Shown here in pieces: positions 24,639 through 34,299 of a DNA stretch of 64,000 nucleotides; the stretch's first letter is position 1, and every line of letters begins with the position of its first letter. The position numbers and the translations under genes are program-made. Under the pieces are notes generated by a model. It was not told the origin of the DNA and made no database searches. It saw nothing but the letters and a program-made list of their open reading frames with translations. Source of the DNA: Iphinoe sp. HA4291-MV1 (GTDB lineage Bacteria > Cyanobacteriota > Cyanobacteriia > Cyanobacteriales > Nostocaceae); the NCBI GenBank assembly GCA_019359415.1, contig JAHHHH010000012.1:1-64000 (forward strand), given 5' to 3'.

Positions 24639-25483
24639 ATAGCTGCTTCCTCTTGATTGTTTTGAGTGTTCACCAATTGTTCTTCAGGATAATCTGTCCA
24701 GATTTCTACAAATCCTCTGCCTAAACTTTCTTGTCCGCCAATTTGTTTAATGTTATCTTCTAACAAACTTTGAAATCCATTACACGCTGTTTTCACTTCA
24801 TCATCTTTGAGAGTTGTAGTTGTTCCCCAAGGGAAAAACATTAAGGTTTCTGGAGGAATTGCTTCTTCATAGCGAAAAGCATCTGCTTCTTTTTTATCAT
24901 TTAAATTTACTCGCACTTGTCGCCATAAGCTAGACTCAATCAGTACTTTACAATCATGTTCAGATAAGACAAGTGCTTGTGAGATATTTTGAGTTTCTTC
25001 GCTACCTTGAGGAATATAATAACTCCACTCATCCCATTCTTTTAATTCATTAGATTTAAAAATAGTATCCCGCAAGTAGAGATTATCTGAATTTCCCCTG
25101 CTAAAACTTCCTACTTCTGGCAGGGTTAAATTATTATTAGTTAAACGTATCCAACGACGGAGTAAAAAGGGAGAAGTTACCCAAACAACACCGTGACTCA
25201 AGCTAGAGATGGGAAAATATAAAATTCCTGCATCTCCCACCCATAAAGCGCCCTGTGTAAGATTTTCTGCACTTCCAGATGTAATATCTTCAATTGTATT
25301 ACCCCAGAGAAATTTCTGGTTTTCCTTTGTGTCAGCCCGTAATCTACCGCGAATTGTACTGGAAGGTAAGTATGGTAAATCTGTATGCGATTCTTTGGCA
25401 ATACCAACTAAATTTCCTTCCTGACTTGTACCTCCTGTATGCAAAGGAGAAAGTAGATATAAATAAGCGTTAAACATTTTCAT
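24632..25483 (-). CDS. cmr4: Type III-B backbone subunit Cmr4 (Cas7)
   Basis: A 283-residue RAMP protein: the N-terminus FNAYLYLLSPLHTGGTSQEG and DLPYLPSSTIRGRLRADT are the RAMP strand and the glycine-loop region, and the C-terminal GGQESLGRGFVEIW is the family end motif. Cmr4 polymerises along the crRNA and in studied systems uses an Asp near residue 26 (VVDLP in Pyrococcus) to cut target RNA. At the equivalent place this protein reads GNLVGIAKESHTDLP, with no clear Asp, so target-cutting activity may be reduced or use another residue. Adjacent to cmr3 with no gap, and overlaps cmr5. Confidence 0.9.
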   Translation of the reverse strand: MKMFNAYLYLLSPLHTGGTSQEGNLVGIAKESHTDLPYLPSSTIRGRLRADTKENQKFLWGNTIEDITSGSAENLTQGALWVGDAGILYFPISSLSHGVVWVTSPFLLRRWIRLTNNNLTLPEVGSFSRGNSDNLYLRDTIFKSNELKEWDEWSYYIPQGSEETQNISQALVLSEHDCKVLIESSLWRQVRVNLNDKKEADAFRYEEAIPPETLMFFPWGTTTTLKDDEVKTACNGFQSLLEDNIKQIGGQESLGRGFVEIWTDYPEEQLVNTQNNQEEAAIC

Positions 25484-26632
<1,149 letters not shown>

Positions 26633-26753
26633 CTAAAAGTCAAAACAAAGATGAAAGATGAAAATCAACTGCAAGTACAGCTTGGTGGAAATAAACAGAC
26701 TATTTGAGGTAGGTAAAAAGCTCGTAGCATAGAAGTTCTTACTTTTTACTTTT

Positions 26754-26781
26754 GTAGAGACGCGATGAATCGCGTCTCTAC
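26754..26781. repeat. Perfect palindromic repeat between cmr2 and cmr3
   Basis: GTAGAGACGCGAT followed by GA and the exact complement, 28 bases. This is a common cyanobacterial interspersed palindrome. The cmr2 stop codon (26778-26780) lies inside it, so insertion may have set the present C-terminus of Cmr2. Confidence 0.85.
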
Positions 26782-29700
26782 TTTTGCCTTATTTTTCTCC
26801 AGTTATAACGCTCTACTCGCTTATCGAGCCAAAAAGCAGTAAATCGCAGTAATTTTCCTAAATCTTCAGGCTGAGTACCCAAAGCATCAGAATCATCTTG
26901 ATACTTGTTCACCCAGTCTTCCCATGCATCCAACCATGCTGCAACTTGGGGAAACACATCTAACTGCTTGTTGCTATCCCGTCGCGTCATGATCACCTTG
27001 GCTGCTTGGGAAAATAATCTACTAGTTGGTGTCACACAAGCACGTTGGGGTAATTCTTCCGCCAAGCGATACAATAACGGACTCAGATCATCCCCATAAT
27101 TTTCATAGTCCTGCACCCAGTCCCACCATCTCTGCAATAATTCAGCTTTCATCAATGCTTCCAATTGGTTTCCACCTCCGTAGATGACTCGAAAGCAGAT
27201 ACCATCTTTACCAGGCATTTCTTTAGCTCGTTTTCCTTCAGCATCCCAGAGACTTTCTAGGACAGTAGGGAGGGGGACACTTTTGTGGGCAATCACTACA
27301 CCCATGCTGATGGTTGCACCTGCTCCCATCGTAAAATGGGGGCGTGGCGGTATTCCTTCTAAATCACCGCGAGGATGCCAGTAACCTGTAGTATGGGAAG
27401 AAGTGCGATCGCGTGAAGTGCTAAATTCGGGTTCTTTGTAAGGATCTTCTTCACCACACCATGCAGCACGCAGCGATAATATATATTCTGGCAAATCTTC
27501 CAGCGGCAGTACTGCCATGACATCATCACCACCACTATAAATCACTCGACCGCAGAATCGTTTTTCGGTTAAATAAGGTACGAGACGGTTAGAAAAATCA
27601 AGTAAAGCTCGGTTAAGTCCAACGTGGGTTGCTGGCCCCATCCGCTTTCGAGTATTGCGTAATGCTGCTAATTCTGGAATATTGTTTGCATCTGCGATCG
27701 CTGAATCAACAAAATATTTGTTATATGGATGTAATTTCTCTCCAGAAATATAGCTACCCATCCCATCCCCATCAGCCAGGACTATTACCCACCAATCTGC
27801 GGGACTACCATTAACAAAACCAGTAGCGCGATGTGCTTGCTCAACTAAATCTCTGAGAGTATTGAGTTCTTCTTTTTCCAATCCCATATCATCCGCAAGC
27901 CATTTGCTGGAGAACATCACACCGTTGTAGTTGCGTCCCTGGCGATTTTTGGGATTAATAGTTTTATCTGTTTTTGGTACATGGGAAGAACGAAATCGAG
28001 TCAGAAACTCAAAAAATCTCCGATGTTTTGGAAGATGATTTTTGATTTCTTGGTTGAGATGCTCCCAATATTTACGAGTTAATTCGTAGTTATCGCTAAC
28101 AAATCTGGCTGATGCAATAGAACTTAAATTTGGGAAGCGCAAAAGTCGTTCGTAAATAATTTGATTTCGTTTAATAATTTTGACTTGATTGCTTTCATCT
28201 GCTTTCAAGAACTTAATTTGCTTAATAATTTTTTCCACATCAATGCCAAAACTTTCGGCAACACCTCCATAAACCCACGCCATTCTCTTAGTTACCTCCA
28301 ACGCATTCAATCTTTCAGAACCGTTGAATAAACCTGGATAAGCCTCAGACATAATTAACCAAAATAACCGCATCGAACCTGCTGATACACCACCCCCCTC
28401 TTGAAATTTTGCGTAGTTGAATAAGGGATGTAATGCAGTAAATTGACCAGAAATAGTTGAACGTTCTCCAGGTGCAGATGGTATTTGCCAATTGCGGGTA
28501 TTCTTCACAGATTGCAGAGCTAACCGCAAGCGTTGTTGCAAACTTCCCCACCACGTACCAACATTCAGCGATTCATATAATAGTACTTCTGCTGGTGCTG
28601 GTAATTCATCTGGTGGTTCAGTAATATTATTTAAATCCTTTATCCATTTTTGATTAAATAAATCGTTAATTTTAAGAATACTTAAATCATTACCAGGTAT
28701 TCCCAAGGGAACTGCAGTCCAATAGGGTTCCCAACTATGATTTAATTGTGCTTCCCAAAGACTTTTCCACTCCCAACAGCCGTGTTTATTTTCATCTTTA
28801 AGCTTGCGTATTTCATCACGATAAGGTTCTAAAAGATTTTGGCTATCTTCAGATGCAAATAACTCAGGAAATGCTGCTTTTAACAGTTCATCTTCATTTG
28901 TCTCTGGCTGGTTGAGAAATTTTACAATCTCCTGTCTAATATGCTTTCTAACTTTTTCTCCTATACTTACCCACTCTTCGGTAATTTTTTCTGACAGTTT
29001 CTTTCCCCATTCATTCGCCGCTTCTTTCCCTGGAACCAAAACCGTAATCACGTTAGGAAAACCAGCAGTACTCAAGCTAGTTGATGTTTTCTCGTTAAAC
29101 CGACTTACCGGATTTTTACCATTCTCAAAACGCTCAAAATCAACAGCAAACTCTGGATATTCTTTAAGCATCAACGCATCAAAAACTTCCTGACTCCATA
29201 GAGATGGTACGATTACAGCATCAGGGCCGAGTTCTGTCGCAACTTCCCAGCACAATTTGACGCTGAGATAGTGTAGCAAATAGGAACCAGACCAAAAATC
29301 TAAAAACTTCCGCGAAGCCTTAATAAACTCCTGCACTGGGGAAAAGGAGAATATTAATAAATAAGGTGTTTCAGGCTTTGATGAATCACCAGAATCGGGA
29401 AACATTGCACCAGATAACGCAGACACCGTACTTTGGTAGCTATGCAACGGACAATCTGGAATCACTTTATATGCTGGATACAGCAACGCATCCGGTTGCT
29501 GAGTTTGTAGCACCTCCGGATAAAATCGCCAAAACCACCAAAATACCTTTTTTTCATCAGTTTCACTAGTAATCCAGTCAAGAATATCAGCTATGCTGTT
29601 GTTGACATTCCTCTCATCAATTTGTTGCTCCTGTCCGCTAATGGGATGCTTGACAGTGATTTTTGGCTGTTGAGTGGGATTCTCCGACAGGTTTATACAG

Positions 29701-29894
29701 TCAGAGGAAGCAGCGATTTGTTCTGCAATGTTGTCTGGTTGAGTGTTGCTCCCGTTTTGTCCCCACCATTGGCTGAGTTCTGTTTTATCTGACTTAAGAC
29801 ATGACAGGTGGTGTAAAATATTTTGCTGTTGATTTGGTAGGATGGGCGATCGCAGTAGTGCGTATAACTTACGGTGGTAAAGACTAATTTTCAT
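26778..29894 (-). CDS. cmr2: Type III-B Cas10 subunit Cmr2 with intact GGDD cyclase motif
   Basis: A 1038-residue Cas10 protein, first gene of the operon. The Palm1 region has FSPVQEFIKASRKFLDFWSG (about residue 185-205). The second palm domain has VLADGDGMGSYISGEK (metal-binding Asp) and IYSGGDDVMAVL with GGDD at residues 788-791, so cyclic oligoadenylate synthesis is predicted. GAGATISMGVVIAHKSVPL is another GGDEF-like block. I see no HD nuclease motif at the N-terminus (KISLYHRKLYALLRSP), so DNA cleavage by this subunit is unlikely. No cas6 is present nearby, so crRNA processing must be provided from elsewhere. Confidence 0.95.
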   Translation of the reverse strand: MKISLYHRKLYALLRSPILPNQQQNILHHLSCLKSDKTELSQWWGQNGSNTQPDNIAEQIAASSDCINLSENPTQQPKITVKHPISGQEQQIDERNVNNSIADILDWITSETDEKKVFWWFWRFYPEVLQTQQPDALLYPAYKVIPDCPLHSYQSTVSALSGAMFPDSGDSSKPETPYLLIFSFSPVQEFIKASRKFLDFWSGSYLLHYLSVKLCWEVATELGPDAVIVPSLWSQEVFDALMLKEYPEFAVDFERFENGKNPVSRFNEKTSTSLSTAGFPNVITVLVPGKEAANEWGKKLSEKITEEWVSIGEKVRKHIRQEIVKFLNQPETNEDELLKAAFPELFASEDSQNLLEPYRDEIRKLKDENKHGCWEWKSLWEAQLNHSWEPYWTAVPLGIPGNDLSILKINDLFNQKWIKDLNNITEPPDELPAPAEVLLYESLNVGTWWGSLQQRLRLALQSVKNTRNWQIPSAPGERSTISGQFTALHPLFNYAKFQEGGGVSAGSMRLFWLIMSEAYPGLFNGSERLNALEVTKRMAWVYGGVAESFGIDVEKIIKQIKFLKADESNQVKIIKRNQIIYERLLRFPNLSSIASARFVSDNYELTRKYWEHLNQEIKNHLPKHRRFFEFLTRFRSSHVPKTDKTINPKNRQGRNYNGVMFSSKWLADDMGLEKEELNTLRDLVEQAHRATGFVNGSPADWWVIVLADGDGMGSYISGEKLHPYNKYFVDSAIADANNIPELAALRNTRKRMGPATHVGLNRALLDFSNRLVPYLTEKRFCGRVIYSGGDDVMAVLPLEDLPEYILSLRAAWCGEEDPYKEPEFSTSRDRTSSHTTGYWHPRGDLEGIPPRPHFTMGAGATISMGVVIAHKSVPLPTVLESLWDAEGKRAKEMPGKDGICFRVIYGGGNQLEALMKAELLQRWWDWVQDYENYGDDLSPLLYRLAEELPQRACVTPTSRLFSQAAKVIMTRRDSNKQLDVFPQVAAWLDAWEDWVNKYQDDSDALGTQPEDLGKLLRFTAFWLDKRVERYNWRKIRQK

Positions 29895-30079
29895 GAAATT
29901 TATACGTTCATATCAAGATAAATAGCCCTGTCAATCATGTTTGAAAGTGCTTCGTACTTTAATATATGGTATTTTAAAGCACCACGATCATAATCACAAG
30001 AGAACATCTCTATTCCGGAAAATTACAGAAAAATTTCCGAGATTCATTCCCAGATTTAAGGTAAACACATATCTCGTCT
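29895..30079. promoter_or_regulatory. Divergent intergenic region upstream of cmr2
   Basis: A 185-base AT-rich gap between the cmr2 start and an antitoxin-like gene going the other way. It must hold the Cmr operon promoter; I do not recognise a specific operator. Confidence 0.4.
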
Positions 30080-30397
30080 ATGAATCTTCAAGCCGTCGCC
30101 AATTTAAATAAAATGTCTCTTCATATTCTGGTTGAACGGGTTGAGTCGGGGTATTTTATGGCATCGGTGCCAGAGTTGGCAGATTGTGTGGCCGAAGCTG
30201 AAACCCGTGAGGCGGTGATCGCGGCTGTACAGTCCAAGGTTAGGGTGAGGCTGGCGAATATTGAGGTTTTGACGCTAGAAGTTGCAAATAATCCCTGGAC
30301 AGAATTTATTGGGATGTTTGAAGGAGATAAAGAGTTTGCGGATCTGGCGGCAGAACTGCGGACGGAACGTGAGTTAGATATAAATGGTACTGCATGA
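30080..30397 (+). CDS. HicB-like/UPF0150-type antitoxin
   Basis: A 105-residue protein with a HicB-type fold: LHILVERVESGYFMASVPELADCVAEAETREAVIAAVQ, then LRTERELDI near the end. Proteins of this type in cyanobacteria precede PIN-domain toxins. Its stop overlaps the ATG of a truncated PIN ORF at 30394, so this is an antitoxin whose toxin has decayed. An internal ATG at 30113 (MSLHILVERV) is an alternative start. Confidence 0.7.
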   Translation: MNLQAVANLNKMSLHILVERVESGYFMASVPELADCVAEAETREAVIAAVQSKVRVRLANIEVLTLEVANNPWTEFIGMFEGDKEFADLAAELRTERELDINGTA

Positions 30398-30483
30398 GTC
30401 TTTGGTTGTTAGATCCGGATCATGTATCGCTGTTATTAGAGCGTCATCCACAGGTGATCCGTAGGGTTTTTGTGCTTTTATAA
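30394..30483 (+). pseudogene. PIN-domain toxin fragment (VapC N-terminus)
   Basis: 29 codons, MSLWLLDPDHVSLLLERHPQ, typical of the first strand and helix of cyanobacterial VapC toxins (usual form LDTDHVSL; here the second acidic context has Pro in place of Thr). A stop codon follows and the remaining PIN domain is missing. Overlaps the antitoxin stop. Confidence 0.7.
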
Positions 30484-30508
30484 TTATGGATATTTGGGAG
30501 AGAAAACT

Positions 30509-30706
30509 GTGCCACTAATCAAAATACCAAGACATTATCTTGTGTCTCAGGATGAAGATTCAATTACGGTAGATGTGCCAGAGTCAATCCTGTTACATTG
30601 GAAAAGGGATTATGAAAAAATCACTAAAGCCAAAGGTATTTTAAAGGATAAGAAAGAAGCAATACTGACTCACTTAGACACTCTTCGCCAGGAGTGGGAT
30701 GAATGA
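30509..30706 (+). CDS. Small antitoxin-like protein
   Basis: 65 residues from a GTG at 30509 with GAGAG upstream (an ATG at 30470 gives 78 residues but starts within the preceding remnant). It reads PLIKIPRHYLVSQDEDSITV, DVPESILLHWKRDYEKITKA, and overlaps by four bases a truncated PIN ORF at 30703, the classic antitoxin-toxin arrangement. Family not recognised beyond that context. Confidence 0.55.
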   Translation: MPLIKIPRHYLVSQDEDSITVDVPESILLHWKRDYEKITKAKGILKDKKEAILTHLDTLRQEWDE

Positions 30707-30831
30707 GATATATTTACGATACAAATATTTTCATCTACTATCTTGCTGGTGAGCCAATAGTTGATTCATTGTTTGCAGAAGATTTTTTGAATTTACATGC
30801 GATTCAAATATACTCAGGATTTTTTGAGTAG
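30703..30831 (+). pseudogene. PIN-domain toxin fragment
   Basis: 42 codons beginning MRYIYDTNIFIYYLAGEPIV, a typical PIN N-terminus with the first catalytic Asp (YDTN), then stopping after GFFE. The rest of the PIN domain is absent, so it is a dead toxin. Overlaps the antitoxin by four bases (ATGA). Confidence 0.75.
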
Positions 30832-30883
30832 ATGGAACTTTTTCTTTGTTGACAACTCTCTATTTATCCTTGTCTCCCCTAAG

Positions 30884-31744
30884 TTATTGCTTCCAAGCAT
30901 GAGCAACATAAGCGGAATCTACCACAACTCCCATCAAATTTACAGGTGTATTAGCAGAAGCATAGTATTTAACTTTTTGTGATAGTTCATCGATCGCATT
31001 GATTCTTTGTTTCCCAGGACGAATATAAACAACAAGAACAGCTTGAGGAGGAAGCCTATTAATAATTTTGTTGAGTTGTTCAGCGACTCTTGTTTCAAGA
31101 GGTGGAGCAATTTCTCTCTCTGAAAGTTTATTTTTTTCTTCATCTTCCACTAATGTGTAGTTTACTAAATCTAAAACGATAACATCTCCCAAAAATTTGA
31201 CTTTTTTAGACGCGTCTAAAGGACGAGTTGCTTTAAATCCCCTTGTTGCTAATAATTGATACTCTTCGGGATAATCTTCAGGTAAGACAGGCTGCTGCCA
31301 AGGTAGAAAGTAATCTACATTAATTCCACCAATCACCTTTTCACGGTCTAAAACTGTCTTTAAGTTGCTAACTTCATCTCCTACCGCTTCATCTACCACT
31401 GCTTGTAGTCTTCTTTCTACTTCATTCCTAATCAATTGTCTTGCTTCTTTGAGACTTTGATTAAATAGATAAACACTGATAGCTCCGGCAACTCCCAGAA
31501 TAATACCTAACACAATAAATGAAAGATTAATTGCACTTACAAAAGTCCCAAAACTATTATTAAGGCGTGTGTGGGCATCTTGTAAAAACTGAATTTGACT
31601 TTTTAGTAACTCAACCTCAACTGATGGAGATGGAGACACATAAGGTTTAGGAATTGGGCTTGCTGTAGGAGATGGCGTACTCTGAGCAATCAAAAACATC
31701 CCAACTTTGAATAACCACATTTGAGATACATTTAATAAATGCAA
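30884..31744 (-). CDS. Membrane-anchored protein of unknown function
   Basis: 286 residues. An N-terminal hydrophobic segment (WLFKVGMFLIAQ), a Pro/Ser-rich stretch (STPSPTASPIPKPYVSPSPS), a short coiled coil and a strong membrane helix (LSFIVLGIILGVAGAISVYL, about residues 72-92) are followed by a charged helix (EARQLIRNEVERRLQAVVDE). The C-terminal globular domain contains VIVLDLVNYTLVEDE, VLVVYIRPGKQRIN and NLMGVVVDSAYVAHAW. I do not recognise the domain. It is convergent with the toxin remnants and is probably monocistronic. Confidence 0.6.
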   Translation of the reverse strand: MHLLNVSQMWLFKVGMFLIAQSTPSPTASPIPKPYVSPSPSVEVELLKSQIQFLQDAHTRLNNSFGTFVSAINLSFIVLGIILGVAGAISVYLFNQSLKEARQLIRNEVERRLQAVVDEAVGDEVSNLKTVLDREKVIGGINVDYFLPWQQPVLPEDYPEEYQLLATRGFKATRPLDASKKVKFLGDVIVLDLVNYTLVEDEEKNKLSEREIAPPLETRVAEQLNKIINRLPPQAVLVVYIRPGKQRINAIDELSQKVKYYASANTPVNLMGVVVDSAYVAHAWKQ

Positions 31745-32073
31745 CTAATACATATTAACGGGGATTGGGGACTAAATAAGTCGGCACGATCAAACCAATG
31801 TATGTTGAGTTTTGTAAAAGCTGTGGAATTTTGACTCATTTCTAAGCTGCTTGCTGATTTTACATTTTGTTACATAGGTTGATTTTTTAACATCGACTTA
31901 CTTAGTACCGTTACCGAGTCAGTCAAAAGCATGCCCTTGAGCCGAACGCGAGTGCGTGTCCTTTGGACATAGCTGCGAGGCGTCCCTTGCGCGTTTCAAA
32001 ACGCAAGCACGAGTCTCTATACCATCCGCTCCACTGTGTTGTTAACCTGCTGGTCGACAAGGGAAGTTGCCGT
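31745..32073. other. Intergenic region with a GC-rich repeat
   Basis: No gene. A short interspersed repeat (about 31938-32015, GCGCGTTTCAAAACGC palindrome included) lies in otherwise AT-rich sequence. Confidence 0.55.
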
Positions 32074-32526
32074 CTAGTTCATCAACAAACCTGTCGTTAA
32101 GTACAACATGATGATACTACTGGTTGATGAGGCGATAAGTCTAACACTATTGTATCGAATGAGTCCACGAATCCCAGCTTTGTCAGAGTAACCCTGACGA
32201 TCAAGCCGACTATGGATCGGAACAGCAAAGACAAGACTCACGACCATAATAGACGCATTCAGTATAAGCAACATGAACACCCACCCAAGTCGGATTTCTG
32301 CTGGACGGAAGAATATCAGGAGAAGTGTACTGAACATCAATAGCGTATAGGGTGCATAAATACTAAGCGGCAGTCTACGCTCATACTCTTTATGGAACGA
32401 TACAAACTCTGCTTGCCCAACCCAACTTAAGAGTGGATAAGTCGTGACTTGTGTATACCAATGCAGGGCATTATTGAAGAATGTTGCAAAAGCTGCAACT
32501 AGGAAAACAATGATTTCTGTAGTCAT
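32074..32526 (-). CDS. Small integral membrane protein, function unknown
   Basis: About 150 residues from the ATG at 32526, which has AGAGG 10 bases upstream; the longer frame to 32580 has no site. Four hydrophobic segments are visible: IIVFLVAAFATFFNNALHW, LSIYAPYTLLMFSTLLLIFF, GWVFMLLILNASIMVVSLVF and ASSTSSIIMLYLTTGLLM. Size and topology resemble DUF1772-type membrane proteins, but this is only an impression. It lies upstream of, and divergent from, the vnfR-like regulator. Confidence 0.6.
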   Translation of the reverse strand: MTTEIIVFLVAAFATFFNNALHWYTQVTTYPLLSWVGQAEFVSFHKEYERRLPLSIYAPYTLLMFSTLLLIFFRPAEIRLGWVFMLLILNASIMVVSLVFAVPIHSRLDRQGYSDKAGIRGLIRYNSVRLIASSTSSIIMLYLTTGLLMN

Positions 32527-32746
32527 GGCGTTTGTACCTCTTGTATTGTTTATCTGAGAGGACTTGCTGAAATAAGTCACAAACCCGTAAATTTTCTGTA
32601 GTTATAAATACACTATTTGCAAAAAATCTAAGGAGAAAAATTTTTCCTTAAGGCAATTATTTTTGCGTTATGTATGATAATCTTGCTATAGGGGGGGGAA
32701 TAAAAAAGCAGTCATACACTCACAAACAGTCAGACACAAACAATCA

Positions 32747-32809
32747 GAAATACTTGCTGCAAAAATAAAAATCTTGCAGGTATTTTAGTAATATGTATGC
32801 AATATTACA
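32747..32809 (+). promoter_or_regulatory. Operator-like motifs upstream of the first vnfR-like gene
   Basis: Contains GGTATTTTAGTAATATGTAT (from 32779) followed by GCAATATTACA, and an inverted partner AAATACTTGCTGCAAAAAT (about 32748-32766). Similar motif copies occur upstream of the second vnfR-like gene at 62581-62880, so they are candidate binding sites for the VnfR regulators. Shared use is inference. Confidence 0.5.
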
Positions 32810-32921
32810 AAACCATTAACAGGTCTTCCAGCAGAAAAAGCACACACTAAAAGACCTTACTATTACCTCGTCAGATTAACTGTGTCCGCTGCAGCTTTTT
32901 GTAACGGAGAGATACAGCCTC

Positions 32922-34277
32922 ATGAAGCTGGATATGAATATTTGCAACAACTTGAAGTCTATTAGAACTCGCTTGGGCATGAGTCAGCAAGATCTGGCTA
33001 ATCTGGCTGGTGTTACCCGTCAGAGTATTGGTGGTGTGGAATCGGGACAATATGCTCCTTCTGTTACCATTTGCCTACGTTTAGCCAAAGCGCTTGGCTG
33101 CCAAGTCGAGGACTTATTCTGGCTAGAGGAGGATTTACCCAAAGTTGAGGCAATTCTTGCTAAACCAGTCCCTAAAGGACGGCAATCACGAGTTAGTCTA
33201 GCGCGGGTTGGGGATCAATGGATAGCTTATCCTCTTATTGGGAACAATGCTTTTCGCATTGATATAATTCCAGCGGATGGTGAGGTGGTTACAGTGGTGA
33301 GGCAGTCCGATCTTCTCCCAAGGGGAGACGCCTTCGCCCTTCGCGCAGCGTCTCCCTTAGGAGAAGGGGCGACGCCAGAGGCGTTGGCGCAGCCTGTCCG
33401 CAGGACTCACGCGCAGCGTGTCGCAGACAAGGGCGATGGGGGTTTCCCCCAGGAGGAACTGCCGAAAGGCTTCCCCAGCACAAGCAAGCTGCCAAACCTG
33501 GAGGGTGAAGCACGGAATCAAACAGGTACAAATAAAGTCCTAGTTCGGCTTCTGGATGATATAGATAAATTGCACAATACAGTTGTGATAGCTGGTTGTA
33601 CGCCTGTGCTTTCCCTCTTGGCAAGAGCAACTGAACGTTGGCATCCACAATTGCGAGTTCATTATCATTTTGCCCATAGTATGGCTGCATTGCGTAGTCT
33701 AGAGCGAGGTGAAGTACATATTGCAGGGATGCACTTGTATGATCCTCAAACTGGGGAACATAACATTCCTTTTGTGCGAGAAGCCGTCAGAGGTAAGAAT
33801 GCCATCTTGATCACTCTTGGGGTTTGGGAAGAGGGATTATTAGTTGCACCGGGAAACCCAATGGGAATCAAAACAGTTTCTGACTTAGTAGAATTTGGAG
33901 CAACTATTGTCACTCATGAAGCGAGTTCTGGCAGTCGGATGCTTTTGGAACGAAAACTGCAAGAGGAACGGGTATCATTCCACACTCTCAAAGGATTTGA
34001 CCATGTCGTCCACAATCATCAAGATGTCGCTTTATCTATAGTCTCAGGAATTGCTGATGCAGGTATCAGTACGGCATCTATAGCTGCTGCTTTTAACTTG
34101 GGATTTATCCCCCTGCATCAATCGCGATACGACTTGGTGATTCTCAAGGAATACTTGGAAGAAGCACCAGTACAGCAGTTTCTCAGTATTTTGGGACATC
34201 GGCTCGTGCGATCGCAATTAGAACTTCTCGGTGGCTATGACATCAGCAATATTGGGCAAGTTGTAGCAAATATTTAG
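32922..34277 (+). CDS. vnfR1: VnfR-like repressor: XRE HTH plus molybdate-binding-like domain, with a repeat-encoded insertion
   Basis: 451 residues. Residues about 8-62 form an XRE helix-turn-helix (IRTRLGMSQQDLANLAGVTR, SIGGVESGQYAPSVTICLRL). From about 200 to the end is a periplasmic-binding-protein-like domain of the molybdate type (HNTVVIAGCTPVLSLLARA, GEVHIAGMHLYDPQTGEHNI, GADAGIS-like IADAGISTASIAAAFNL). In A. variabilis two such regulators, VnfR1 and VnfR2, repress vnf genes with molybdate. Codons 122-196 (33285-33509, 225 bases, in frame) are an interspersed-repeat insertion absent from the paralogue at 63239. The 5' leader before the ATG is almost identical to that paralogue. nifV follows after 22 bases. 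Confidence 0.8.
   Translation: MKLDMNICNNLKSIRTRLGMSQQDLANLAGVTRQSIGGVESGQYAPSVTICLRLAKALGCQVEDLFWLEEDLPKVEAILAKPVPKGRQSRVSLARVGDQWIAYPLIGNNAFRIDIIPADGEVVTVVRQSDLLPRGDAFALRAASPLGEGATPEALAQPVRRTHAQRVADKGDGGFPQEELPKGFPSTSKLPNLEGEARNQTGTNKVLVRLLDDIDKLHNTVVIAGCTPVLSLLARATERWHPQLRVHYHFAHSMAALRSLERGEVHIAGMHLYDPQTGEHNIPFVREAVRGKNAILITLGVWEEGLLVAPGNPMGIKTVSDLVEFGATIVTHEASSGSRMLLERKLQEERVSFHTLKGFDHVVHNHQDVALSIVSGIADAGISTASIAAAFNLGFIPLHQSRYDLVILKEYLEEAPVQQFLSILGHRLVRSQLELLGGYDISNIGQVVANI
33285..33509 (+). repeat. In-frame interspersed repeat inserted in the vnfR-like gene
   Basis: 225 bases, 75 codons, no stop. It contains CAGCGTCTCCCTTAGGAG, GGCGACGCCAGAGGCG and GCCTGTCCGCAGGACT, as in the intergenic block at 12290-12435. 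The paralogue reads straight across this point (ADGE then TKTGTNKV). GGTGAG precedes and GGTGAA ends the insert, a possible short target duplication. Confidence 0.85.
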
Positions 34278-34299
34278 AGTCATAAATTATAACTTCATT

